DNA of 64,000 nucleotides, from assembly GCF_964204645.1 (NCBI RefSeq), contig NC_134032.1, positions 6,381,175 through 6,445,174 of the forward strand, in the 5' to 3' direction. This stretch comes from Tubulanus polymorphus. Its lineage: Eukaryota > Nemertea > Palaeonemertea > Tubulaniformes > Tubulanidae. The position numbers were made by a program, and so were the translations under genes. Of this stretch, positions 19,898 through 30,798 are shown in pieces; within the stretch, counting starts at the first letter, position 1, and every line of letters starts with the position of its first letter. The notes beneath the pieces are model-generated. The model had not been told where the DNA came from and ran no database searches. It was given only the letters and a program-made list of their open reading frames with translations.

Positions 19898-22800
19898 TTA
19901 ACACGTTAGAATTCTTTTCATTATCTCGTTCTCTTTTGTTTCTTCTCTTTTAAATCTTAAGTATTCATCTAAATTACAACCATAAGCAACTGTATGAATT
20001 CCATCATCTAAAATATATCTTTTATCATCAAATGGGTTTAGACTTACCTTTTCAATTTCTTCAACATATTGTTCATGATCTTCAGATCTTAAACTTCTCA
20101 TCTTATGTTTTCTAACTTCTTCATTGAATATACAATTGATGTAATCTTTGAAATGAATATTCTTTTCTACTACACTTTTGGTTATTCCTTTTAACTTTTT
20201 AGCTTCATGTTCTTTAGTTTTATATGAATACATTTTAGATCTAATACCAATGAATTCAATCATTTCTTCACCACCTAATTCATCTTTGAATTTACCAGGA
20301 ACTTTTTTATTATCATTGCTAAACAATTCATGATTTTTAGGATAGTTACTAAAATCAAAATGATGTTTTAATGTTTTTAAATCATCTGTTATGTTATCAG
20401 TTTTTATCTTTAATATGTAAGAATCTGTATTTTTTATGATTAATGGAAATCCACAATTAAATGTACCATCTTCAGTTGTTAAATCATAAACACATTCTGT
20501 AGGATTGGATATTTCTAATAAATCAGTAGCTTCTTCAGTTAGTTCATTTTCTACATGCGTTAATTGAAATACATTTAGTTTATCTTTTCTAATATTAACT
20601 AACATATTAAATCCTAATGAATTGCATAATATATTTAATCCTGATATAGCAACTTTTCCTTTTTGTGTCAAAGATATAGTTTTATGTTTTGTATAGTTTT
20701 TTGAACCATCTGCAGCATAAAATCCAATGAAGAACCATTTTCTTAAATCATATTTTGCATTTAATACATAATCTGGAACTATCTTTTCTTTTGTTGAAGT
20801 ATTACGTTTCACTATTGCATGAATATAGAATTCATCATTATATTTAATTGCAAAATCTTTAGTATTATTTACATGTATTCTATAAACTGCTGATGATTTC
20901 ATAACATCCATGATTCTAAATGTTTTATGTGAATAAACTTCTTCACAGTATTTCTTAATTCTTTCTAATAATTTCAAATCTTGATTGCATAAATACCAAC
21001 AATATTTAGTTCCACTAACATATTTATACACACCTGCTGAACCATCTCCCATAAAAAATCCTTTGATAAAATATTCTTTTTCTTCCAATGTTTCGGGTTC
21101 TATATTATAAATATTATCAATTATTTTATCAAATGACATATGATTCATTCTTGGGTAAAATCTGTTGTGTAATAATTCATCTCCAATTTTTATATCAGTT
21201 GGTTTTATTTCATCACCATTTTGTTTAATTAAACTATGATCTTCAGTAACATCAACAAATCCTAATTTAGTTCTAACTCTATAGATTTTCTTATTCGTTT
21301 TATGTCTAATTATATTCTTTAATTTCGCCCATCCATTTTTTGTCCAAACATCCATTAATCCATTTATTTGTATTAATTCTTTTTCACCATACGAAATATA
21401 AAGTTCATTTTGTTTTGGAATTATTTCTGAAATTCTTCTAATTAACATTTGATTATTATATTTTAAAAATATTGGGGTGTCAGCTGTTACAGAATCAAAA
21501 TATGATATTTCTATATGTTTTTCTCCAAAAAGTGGTTGTAATACATTATAATAGAATTCATACATTAGTAATTTTGATAATTCTAAAACTGAAGCGCCAA
21601 CATAGATTGGTTTATTAAATTTATTGATGTTCTTCTCATCTTAACTGCAGCTAAATTTTCATCAAATATTCTGTTACCAATGAACTTAGGATATGATTAT
21701 AAATGCCTTATCCTTTTACCATTACTGACTAACTCAATATCATTTCTATTTCTAATATTTTCACAAGTCTTACCATAGAATGCATTATTCATTAACTTGA
21801 AGAAATCTTTCTCGAAATCAGTTTTAGCTTTAGTTCTCTGTTTGGTGTTAAAATCTATATATTTTTCTAACCACTTAGATTGACTAAATGAAATATATCT
21901 ATGTACTTTTTTTAGAATCATTCCTTGATTCAAATAAAACTTTAACATTCTATAATGTACTACATAATTATATTTATCTTCTTGAGTTACCATTAACTTT
22001 TCTGTATGAATATGATTTTCAGGTTTAATTCTTTTTTGATAACTTGATAATTCTTCATGAGTTACAGTTTTATGTTCGGGGCAGTAAGCTAGATTTCTAG
22101 ATTTAAATTTAATATGTTCAGGATATTCTAAATCTACAACAAAGAAGTAACCAGTATCTGAATCATCTGCAATATCTAGAATTCTTTTCTTCCAATCAAA
22201 TTTATCATCATTTTCATTCTGTAAAACTTCACTTATTTCAAATACTCCATAAGGTTGTGGTTCCATCATTGCCCAACCATACAAATTATTTGCATCTATA
22301 TATAATAACTTATATCCGGGGTTATCATTTACATTGAAATATCTATCACCTAATACACCTGAAACTCCTCCTCTTATAGATTTTTCAAATAATAATAATT
22401 GATCTATATTTGTTAACAAATCCATTTTTATATCTGTAAATTTCAATCAACAATCCCATGTTAATCCTGGTGATGAATAACAATGACAAGGATCAATATT
22501 AAAATATTTTAGGTTTACATCTCTAAACCTTTCGAATATATCGGTTAATAATAATACATCTGATTTTAGATATAAATCTACTAATTGCCCATGATTTTCT
22601 ATTTTGAAATGATTCCAAATATTCAATGTTCTATTATAGACTTCATCTTTAACATATTCGTTTTTTAATTCATCATAGAATTGTTCTTTCAATAATTCAG
22701 TTATTTTAAAATCATTATGATTTTTATAGAAAGAATATGGAATTGCGCCTTTATATCTCATTAATTTAAAATCATCAATATTTGGGTAATATTCTTTTAA

Positions 22801-24991
22801 TATCTTTAATTCATCATCAACTAATGATTTTGATAAGTTATCTAATGAACGATTTAAAAATCTATATGAATCTATAAATCTTAAACACCCAAATTGGAAT
22901 GATATATAATTCTCAGATGTTTTAGCTAACATTCTAAATTTATAAGTTGGTATTTTATCTTTTGATCTATTTGAATTTAATATTTCTATTTCATTATTGA
23001 TTTCTTCTATTTTATAGCATAACTGTTTGATGAATAAATGTGCATCATATCCTGATAGATTATGAAATATAACTGCTACAAAATTAATTTTCTTAGCTTG
23101 TAAGTTACAATTCTCATGTGCAGCGCCTCTAAACTTTCCATTCAAATGATCATGGTCTCTTACTTTTTTATCTTTATAATTAAATATCTTTTCACAATAA
23201 TAACATTTACCTGCAAACGCAAATTCTTCTTTATCTTCTTCTGTCATAATTATTTCTTTATTTGTATTCAATAATTTACTAAATCTTATTTCATATTCAA
23301 TTAATAAGTCACAAAAATGATTGATAACATTTTCATTTCTATAATTATAATATTCACTTTCAATTAGTTCTGGATAATCAGATTTAATATATGACCCGAA
23401 AGCCGCAGCTGATTGATGAATCTTTTTAATAGTATTTGTTTTTGGTGGTTCATCTGAAAAATCATTTTCATTAGAATTTAATTTCTTTCTTTTATAATAT
23501 ATTTCTTTTCTATCTTGATCAGTTAATTCTTTATTTAATGATTCAAAATCTCCATATATTACAAATGGTACTTTATTTTTGTAATCATATTTTTTGAATT
23601 CTAATATTTTATCTTTTTCATTTGGTAAATCTAATTTACAATAATCATGATTTTCACATAATTGTTTATGATTTAATAACGTACTTTCATTACTGAATCT
23701 ATGTAAACATTTTCTACATAGATATATCTTATTATGGTGATCACTTTCTGTTCTAAAAAATAAATCTATTTGTTTAATCCACATATAATGATTCTCATAA
23801 TATAATATATCTATAACATCGTTTGAATCATAATCTTTTGATAGATATAAAGGTTCTAATGTATAATGTTTTATATTGTTACCTTTTGTATTTGGTAATT
23901 TGATTAAATCAAATACATTTATTTTTATATTATTATCTCTTTCTATTTTTGGGATGTTTTTAATTATAACAGGATACTTATCTATCTTATAATTATTTTC
24001 AAATAGTTTATAATTTGTTAATCTATAAGTATGTTTATTATAATCTTCAACTGAGTGTAAGCAACTTATTATAGCCCATAGAAAACATTTATCATCTTCA
24101 TTTTGTACATTTATTACAGCATTAGTTTTAAATGGTAGTTTAATATAACTTGTTCCATTTATACTATCATCTTTATAATAAGATAAATTATTTTCATCAA
24201 TTGGTATCGATTTAGTTAACTTATTATTTTTTGTGTTATAAACATGTAAAGTCATAAATATTATCTCATCAAATATTAAACCAGATCCTTCAAAATATTT
24301 CTCTTCTATTTTAGTTTTTACTTCATTATAACATTTATCTAATTTATCATCTATATGTTGTTTAGATATAATATGTTGTGAATGAGAATGGTTTATCTTC
24401 AGATTTTATAAACTTTACTTTAACTGATATACTAATTTTAGGATATTCAACATCAGTAATTATTTTTATAATATTTTTCATATTTTCTAAATGTTTTTTA
24501 TTTTCTTCTAATGTTTTTCCTTTATGAAATTTAAACTCGATAGCTGCTGGACCAATATCACTTTTAAATGCTTTGGTTATCTCTATATCTTTTTTATTAT
24601 CTAATGAATTAATATATTTTCTTACATCTTCCATGTATGATCTTTTATTGTTTAATTTATTTTTTATGCTTTTAATTGTCTTCTGTTTCTTATCATTATC
24701 TTTATCAAAATAATCTTCACCTAAAATATCATTATTCTTATTTCTAATATGACTTATAGATTTTAAATGTTCTTTATAATATCTTTTATCACTGAATGAT
24801 TGATTACATGTATCACATTTGTATGTTTCTTTTTCATTCTTTAATTCATCTAATTTAGATTCTAATTTATCATCTTTATTTTCTAGTTTCAATTTATTCT
24901 CTAAATGTGTTTTAGTTTTATTGTGTCTTGCTTTTTGGGATTTATCTATATTGATTTTACATGTTGGACAGTAGTACTTATTTGCTTCCAT
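19898..24991 (-). pseudogene. Protein-primed family B DNA polymerase, intein-containing, with stops and frameshifts
   Basis: About 5.1 kb, transcribed leftward from beside the right TIR. The order is: two N-terminal finger units (YYCPTCKINIDK, YKCDTCNQSFSD); a GSGLIFDEI-type segment leading to VINVQNEDDKCFLWAI; Exo I (VIYGDFES); a Cys/His cluster with RDHDHLNGKFRGAAH; Exo II (FHNLSGYDAHLF); Exo III (YLKSDVLLL); motif A (YIDANNLYGW); motif B (KLMNNAFYGKT); and motif C, split by an intein. The C-terminal part (DELGGEEMIEFIGIRSKMYS, DDKRYILDDGIHTVAYG) is as in other Polintons. Lesions: a frameshift near 24386-24400, an in-frame TGA at 22447-22449 just after GLTWDC, an in-frame TAA at 21697-21699, and a frameshift at about 21620-21640. 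The gene is therefore not translatable as it stands. The 555-codon stretch from 21565 to 19898, including the whole intein, is open. Confidence 0.93.
20429..21493 (-). other. LAGLIDADG homing-endonuclease intein in polymerase motif C
   Basis: 355 codons inserted between the Asp of YFD and TDSYILK, exactly splitting the catalytic YxDTDS motif. The intein starts with Ser (SVTADTPIFLKY, block A). Block B is GFVDVTEDHSLI (TxxH). The two endonuclease motifs are YFIKGFFMGDGS (about intein residues 141-152) and WFFIGFYAADGS (253-264), each with an acidic residue in the expected place. Block F is CVYDLTTEDGTFNCG, and the end is PLIIKN followed by Thr as the +1 nucleophile. The usual penultimate His is Lys here, as in some other inteins. 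All parts needed for splicing and homing look present and the frame is open. Inteins at this site are known in archaeal and large-virus B polymerases; its presence in an animal-resident Polinton is unusual. Confidence 0.93.
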
Positions 24992-25007
24992 TTTAATACT
25001 AAATTTT

Positions 25008-25339
25008 TTATTAAAATTGATTTTAGAAGTTCAATGATTTATATTTTATTCATATATATGATTATTTTAAGAGTAATAGGGGTAATGGGCTTTCAAGCTA
25101 AAGGTTGAACGGGCGGGTGAGTAAAAAATGAATAACATGAAAATAATAACAATTTCTACTTGAATTAGGAGTGAAACTCATAAAAATGAAAAATAAATTC
25201 GAGCGTGCGAGAATTTATTTTTCATTTTTATGAGTTTCACTCCTAATTCAAGTAGAAATTGTTATTATTTTTATGTTTTTCATTTTTTACGAGCTCGACC
25301 GTTCGACCTTTGGCCTGAAAGCCTATTATCCCTATTACT
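25008..25339 (-). repeat. Right terminal inverted repeat of the Polinton
   Basis: Inverted copy of 9524-9839. The outer end reads GCCTATTATCCCTATTACT and the inner end TTATTAAAATTGATTTTAGA. It also folds back internally (GAGTGAAACTCATAAAAATG pairs with its complement around 25200-25240). One arm has diverged: the outer arm reads GAGCTCGACCGTTCGACC where the left copy keeps GGTTGAACGGGCGGG. The polymerase start codon lies 17 bp inside its inner edge. Confidence 0.92.
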
Positions 25340-25345
25340 ACTATA
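25340..25345. repeat. Target site duplication, right copy (ACTATA)
   Basis: Exact repeat of 9518-9523 immediately outside the right terminus. Confidence 0.93.
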
Positions 25346-25351
25346 GGTTTT

Positions 25352-25504
25352 TATTTGACGTACCTTACGAGCTTTCGCTTCTAATATAGATACTTCATCA
25401 GGTGAATAGTGCATGAGACTCATTCACCTGATTGAGTGAATGAGACTCATTCACCTGATGAACGAGCTTCTATACATTAGAAGCGAAAGCTCGTGCGTCA
25501 AATA
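25352..25504. repeat. Short foldback element beside the Polinton
   Basis: TATTTGACG...ACGAGCTTTCGCTTCTAAT pairs with ATTAGAAGCGAAAGCTCGTGCGTCAAATA at the other end. The centre holds TCATTCACCTGATGA-type repeats that pair again. The whole 153 bp can form one hairpin. It is non-coding and probably a MITE. Confidence 0.7.
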
Positions 25505-25973
25505 AATAGTTAACCTATAGGCCTATAGTACTACCCGTCTCGTTACTCATTTTAAACAAGGTTAACACGGCTACCGTACTCTACGAATTTTTGCCGAGTA
25601 GTCGCCGGCATGAGTGGTTAGAATGGGAGGAATGCGCTCTTTTAGTTGAGTTACATGTACGGTAACTTGTAACATGATATATGATGGCGACCAATTTAGC
25701 AACTGTTGAGCTATCAATCGCTTATAATGTCGTCCGTGTGCTACAACTGCGGGGCCCGGGAGACGGACAAGCGATAATATCTTTCCTGGCAAACGCCTAG
25801 TGACTTTTCAAGATGGCCACGCTTACAGCTTCGACTGTGCCGTTGGAGGTCCACGCGATAATTATTCGCTCTCTCATTGGCTAGTTGATGAGTCGTTTGT
25901 CGCTCGTCTCCAGCTCTCCCGCACACGGGAAACTCCCTCGGTGAGCAATTTCTCGGCGACGAGCAATTTTCCG
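25505..25973. other. Host DNA right of the Polinton, no gene
   Basis: It contains the right arm (25522-25548) of the inverted repeat that surrounds the Polinton insertion and, near 25588, the word AATTTTTGCCGAGTA that also occurs left of the element at 9491. Open frames here are short and without domains. Confidence 0.4.
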
Positions 25974-26040
25974 TCGCCCAATATCAAACATGTTTGATAT
26001 TGGTCAATAGGCCTATCAAACATGTCTGATATTGGGCGAC
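25974..26040. repeat. Nested palindromes
   Basis: CCAATATCAAACATGTTTGATATTGG (25978-26003) is a perfect palindrome, and GTCGCCCAATATCAAACATG (25974-25993) is repeated inverted with one change at 26021-26040. No coding content. Confidence 0.75.
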
Positions 26041-26237
26041 ACGGAGCTATCATTTCGACGAGCAATCGCTGCCTCCCGTTGCCGCAGACGAGTGATTTTT
26101 ATCGACGCTGAGCAAATCGTTATTAAATACCGGTATGATATTCTCATTGAATTTGAGTTAGTGCAAATTTGCTCTCTGAAAAAATGTCGGCGTTAAGTGA
26201 GCAGTGACATTGGAAAGAATGCCGGACGGGCTTTGAC

Positions 26238-26492
26238 CAGGGCCGTCACGGATCTAGGGGGTGTGTTGTGCTAGAGCACCCCCATTTGGAAATTATTCAC
26301 TTTCAGTTTGTTCATCGCTACATTTCAAAGACCTGTTATATTTCAAACATACAAGATGACCAAGAAATGCCTAAAACACAGAATTAAAAAACAGAATTGC
26401 GAAAATTAGGCCTAAAACAAATCTTTCAAAATTTTCTATGGGGAATGACTAGAATGGAGCACCCCCACTTTGAAAATCCTAGAACCGCCCCT
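26238..26492. repeat. Probable hAT-type MITE
   Basis: The left end CAGGGCCGTCACGGATCTAGG and the inverted right end CAGGGGCGGTTCTAGG are related, with GAGCACCCCCA-type sequence inside both ends. CAGGGGCGG termini are typical of hAT-derived repeats. I could not define an 8-bp duplication. Confidence 0.5.
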
Positions 26493-27494
26493 GTTTACGG
26501 TAGGCTCTAGACCTACTATGTTATAATTTATTCAGGAAATCAAGTAGAAAAAATGATCTAATTTCTTTGTTAATTCATCCAATTTTACATCACTTTAGGA
26601 GTCAATCCGTTTTTTGAAAATGTTGATTGACATTTGAAATAAACTAGGCCTAAATCACTAATTCCTGCCAAAATAGACCGATGAATTGAAACTGTGGGAC
26701 AGCTTTCTGTGACTAAAAAAAGCAAAAATAAATTGTAATATTAATAATACCGGTCCGGTAATAATAAACATATCACATTTTATTCTTCTTAAAAAATTAT
26801 TTCTCCATTAATTTTTATCAGTCATTTTCATTACAAAATGATAATTTATACAAAAAATATATGGTACCATCAATATACATCCATTGTATTAATATAAATA
26901 TTATATCCTTATTTCTGTTTCGTGATAATTAATTAATTTGCAGGAACCCGTTTTTGCGGTTCTTTAACAACACAGTTCAGGCGCCACCAAAATTGACTCG
27001 AAACATTTTCAGGAATTTTCGGAAAGTTGTTCCTTTGTGAGTTCGGCACTGAACTGTCTTATTGTTGAAAATGTACATTGGTCTTTGATAATTTAGCTTC
27101 ATCTTAATAACGGGGCTTTCAGTAGGCCTATATAGCTAGCTGCAGCCATGACCAATAATTAAGTCAAAAGTGTATGATCTGTATATGATAGCTAGGTACA
27201 ATAGAACATAGAGCCTCATAACACCAGAAAATCTGTTAGGATCCAGTTCCACAGTTGTGAGTTACTCCGAGTTAAATAAATTCATTCCAATGAGTAAACT
27301 CAAATCTTAACTCACAACAGTGAATCCGTGTCCAGGGCACCAGAAAATCCGTTTGTACATCAGGTATATAACCAATAGTTCCTTATATCCACCATGAAAT
27401 TATTAAAATTGTGCTATTTGAAATTCTAGGATAACCAATAAATCATTATTACCGTACTCTATCATTGCCTTATTCCAGCGTATATTTCTAATAA
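26493..27494. other. Host DNA without recognised feature
   Basis: AT-rich non-coding sequence. No splice-bounded open frame or domain was seen. Confidence 0.35.
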
Positions 27495-27877
27495 GGGACC
27501 ATCCATTAAGTACATACGCACCACAGGGGGAAAGGGCATACAAATGTGTACAGGGGCATATGGTACGTACCTAATTATCATTTTTGCACTCTATTGACCA
27601 TTCTGCGTTCAAGCTAAACATGAAGTGAGATTTAATGACTAAATGTTCTCTATCGCATTCTTTATAATTTTGTAATAATGACTGCAACACGGACGATGAT
27701 TTTACTTGCACTATTTTATGATTAATACCCGGTAGGCCTACCATAGACGCTGCCTATCTGCTGAAAACAAAACTAAAACCTGTTGTAATGACAAAAACGT
27801 CAAATCTAAAGTGAAAAATACAGCTGCGGGGGCTGAAAATCGGCAGAATTTTGCATTTGTACTAAATGGATGGTCCC
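27495..27877. repeat. Harbinger-like MITE with TAA duplication
   Basis: The ends GGGACCATCCATT and AATGGATGGTCCC are inverted repeats flanked by TAA on both sides (27492-27494 and 27878-27880). A 3-bp TWA duplication is typical of PIF/Harbinger elements. Non-coding interior. Confidence 0.7.
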
Positions 27878-27982
27878 TAATGTTTAGTGATTCAACCCTT
27901 TCAGTGCATCCACACCACAGTGCGGTGTATAAATTGGTGGAATTTACTAGTACACCTGCAGTGTGATGTATTGACATAATTA

Positions 27983-28482
27983 CAGTCAACCTCGCTTAAT
28001 TCGTAGTCGGTATAACTACCAAATTCGTAAAAAAATGAAAGGTCCTGATTTTTTCTTTTGGTATTCCATTTGATTTCCATCGCATAATTCGAACTTCATA
28101 ATTCGTAAATTGTAGCCTTATCCACGGTTCCTTTTCTTAAAAACAATTGAAAATGTGGCACGTAATTCATATTCCATTGTTCTGCCTGCTGGCAATGATT
28201 GACAAGCTTATCAATTACTCATCAAGTCATTGCCACTGAACGTGCCGACATTCAAGTCTAAACAATGAATGGCCGTGGTACGTGGCATTTCTTCCTATGC
28301 CAGTGGAAACAAATTTCACCAGGTTTCTATTCATAGTTTATACTAATCAATAGATAAATCATTAATTCTACAATTGTACATAGGCTAATCAATAGAAAAT
28401 ATGAATAACGTGTAAGCCGTATAATGTCTAATTCGTTGAAAAAACCACGGTTCCAAGAGGTACGAAATAAGCGAGATGAATG
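27983..28482. repeat. Pogo-like non-autonomous element with TA duplication
   Basis: Left end CAGTCAACCTCGCTTAATTCG and inverted right end CATTCATCTCGCTTATTTCG, flanked by TA on both sides. The CAGT...CTCGCTTAATTCG style of terminus is typical of pogo/Tigger elements. No transposase frame remains. Confidence 0.65.
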
Positions 28483-28719
28483 TAGTTATATTCTCTAATG
28501 AGAGATGGCAGCACCTGTCAAACATTTACGATACAGGTGCGGGGTAGATGCATAATAGCAGTATTCATGTCTTTTAATCAAATTGTTTTCAAATTATCTT
28601 AAGCACTTTCTGGTATAAATCAGCCAGCACTGAAAGGATTACGTAATGAATGCTCCCTTATTATCTATCTGCATGCAAAAAATTTGAGTTTAATTTTTTT
28701 CGTGAAACCGTACCCTGTG

Positions 28720-29050
28720 CTAAGTTGCGGAGTCATCCCTAAGCTTAATCTTTATCTTAAGTCTTCAGACTGGTCTTTAGTTGTCAGACATCAGATTGGC
28801 TATACATTTGTAGAAGCAAAATGAGCTTAGACGTGTCTTTCGTTGTTAGATAAGCTATAGAACCAAATGAGCTTTGACTGGTCTTAAGTTGTTTACTTAG
28901 CTATAGAACCAAAATAAATGAGCTAAGACTGATCTTAAGTTGACGGATCGGTTATGGAACTAAAATTAGCATATATAGACTGGTCGTAAGTTGTTATATA
29001 GGTTAGAGGCCTAGAACTATCGTAGTCTTAGACTGGTCCTAAATCTAAGC
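28720..29050 (+). repeat. Degenerate minisatellite (GACTGGTCTTAAGTTG family)
   Basis: Five or so units share AGACTGGTCTTAAGTTGTTAGA and TAGAACCAAAATGAGCTTAG at roughly 45-60 bp spacing. The same words recur at 47555-47720. Confidence 0.6.
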
Positions 29051-30208
29051 CATGACCATGCAACCGGGCCCACCCCAGATAATTAATTACTTAAGTATGA
29101 TGTATCATGAAGTTGAGTTAAGCCTAGGAGGTCTATCCTACAGACCTTTTAACTTCATTAGCAAAAGCTGCATTCATTGGAACAGCCTTTCTACCAACTA
29201 GGCCGCAAAAAGCCGAAGCCGGCTAGATAAGATGTAGCTATTTAGATTGTAGATTAGATTTAAATACAGCATGTTTCTCGATTACACAATAAACCCTGGC
29301 AATAACGAGTGCATCCTCCTAACTGGAAGCTTTCGATAGTTACGGTAAACAAGATGATCCCGCTGCTAGAGAAATGCTTACAACGCATACAAAAATACTG
29401 CTGCTTTTCATTAAAATCGATTGAACTCAATTAGTCTGATTGTAAAATCAATTGATTTTGAATAAAGTCACACAATCATTTGTCGTAGCGTTGATTTGTC
29501 CTATATTATTTAACAAACACACGCGATGAAACACTCCCGCGTCCGTGTTGTAATGATAATATAAAAAACCCACACTCAGAAAAAAATACTGATAAATAGC
29601 CTACACTCATATCAGGACCCCTGATATACATGTATTAGTTCGACTGCTTAAATTTTTAGTTTGCAAATGTTTTGCGCTGTAGTTCCCCCTAGTTCGCACA
29701 CCTGATTATTTGATTAGTCTTTTTGTTCTCACACTAGTATTCCTGAAGATGACTATCAGGAAGATGACTATCAGGATATACAGGGTGTCCCATTAACATG
29801 AAGTCAAAACAATTAGAATAAGCTACTTGTTTAAGGACACATTTCCGCAGTATTCCTGCATTCGACAATTAGTAGCTGTATATCACCCGAGCTTCTATCG
29901 CACCTACCTTGATTACAGTCAAGCCCCGATATACCATCCACATCGGGAGACAAATTTTGGCAGTATAGAGAGTATGACGGTATATCGAGGGTGTTTTACT
30001 ATGTATTTGCATAGAAATGTTAATTGAGAAAACCTAGCGGGGGTGGCAGTATATCGGGGGTTGACTGTATATCCTAAAGGTCATTGTAGACAGTCACTAT
30101 AGATAGTTGAAACATGACATTAACTTATAAACTATCAGCTCAAGGAAACATTTTGGCATTATTCCTGAAGATGACTGAAGATACACTCGAAATCTTATAA
30201 GCTACGTA
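29051..30208. other. Host DNA without recognised gene
   Basis: Only short open frames. Small duplications such as GAAGATGACTATCAGGA occur near 29745-29775. Confidence 0.35.
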
Positions 30209-30558
30209 CGTCTACACTAGCGTTTTGTATCCGGGTTTTGCGTCACCACTATGGTCGAAACACAGTTTCAATGCAGAGTTTTCCGTAAAACTCAGGTTTT
30301 AGAAACCCCTTCTTGAAAAAGAAGGGCACACTCCGCATTGAACCTACGTTCGCGTAAAACTCTGCATTTTTTGCTAGTGTAGACAGTGAACCCATGTTCG
30401 ATGCAGCGTTCAGGCGCCATAATTGGCCTTGAACTTGTACTACAGATGTTGATTCTTATACCGAAACCGCGTTAAGTGTAGACGCTACTCACTGCAAACG
30501 CAGGTTTTCGTTGAACCCAGGTAGGTTGAAACCTGGGTACAATACGCTAGTGTAGACG
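30209..30558. repeat. MITE with CGTCTACACTAGCGT ends
   Basis: The left end CGTCTACACTAGCGTTTTGTA and the right end TACAATACGCTAGTGTAGACG are inverted repeats. Internal GAACC and AACTCTGCATT words repeat, and an internal TTGCTAGTGTAGACAG (near 30370) suggests a composite or fold-in structure. Non-coding. Confidence 0.7.
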
Positions 30559-30681
30559 TGGTTTAACTCTTTTAGGAAACATTTTCTTCATTTTCTGAGC
30601 GTGCAATTTTCTATATTATCAAACACACACGTGAGTCCAGTTTTTTTCACGTTTTCAGGTGACGTACATTTGAATTATTCG

Positions 30682-30798
30682 CTAGCAGCAGCCTTTTGAA
30701 GTGGATTTTTTCTGCGCGGCTCGCGGTTCCCCGAGTATGATGCGGTCTTTGTCGCGTTCTTCTTGGTCTACGTTGATCGTACGGTCATTTTGAAGGAT
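30682..30798 (-). CDS. Rab32/38-like GTPase, last coding exon
   Basis: 38 codons and a TAG stop. The exon follows an acceptor (ATTTCAG) in phase 0 and joins the exon ending at 31974. It encodes the variable tail ILQNDRTINVDQEERD and ends KKSTSKGCC, a double-cysteine motif that Rab proteins use for geranylgeranyl attachment to membranes. With the other four exons it completes a Rab of ordinary length apart from a missing short N-terminal exon. Confidence 0.9.
   Translation of the reverse strand: MLQNDRTINVDQEERDKDRIILGEPRAAQKKSTSKGCC

Larger units (their letters stand above)
9524..25339. mobile_element. Maverick/Polinton element with intein-bearing polymerase
   Basis: The 15.8-kb element is bounded by inverted repeats (9524-9839 and 25008-25339) beginning AGTAATAGGGATAATAGG and flanked by a 6-bp duplication. 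It carries the diagnostic Polinton set: retrovirus-type integrase with a C-terminal chromodomain, A32-like packaging ATPase, protein-primed family B polymerase and hexon-like major capsid protein, plus several small conserved proteins. Genes lie head to tail in two convergent blocks with overlapping or nearly touching ORFs, as in a virus. Polintons are regarded as integrated forms of virus-like elements. The copy is not intact: the polymerase has stops and frameshifts, and several other ORFs are frame-interrupted. No adenovirus-type protease gene was found. The sharp AT-richness and the absence of TAGGCCTA palindromes set it apart from the host DNA. Confidence 0.97.

Noticed and set aside
20429-21493. 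Hedgehog-type Hint domain or group I intron instead of an intein
   Set aside because: The block is in frame, has terminal Asn plus Thr and two LAGLIDADG motifs, and splits the polymerase motif exactly at the protein level, which fits an intein best.
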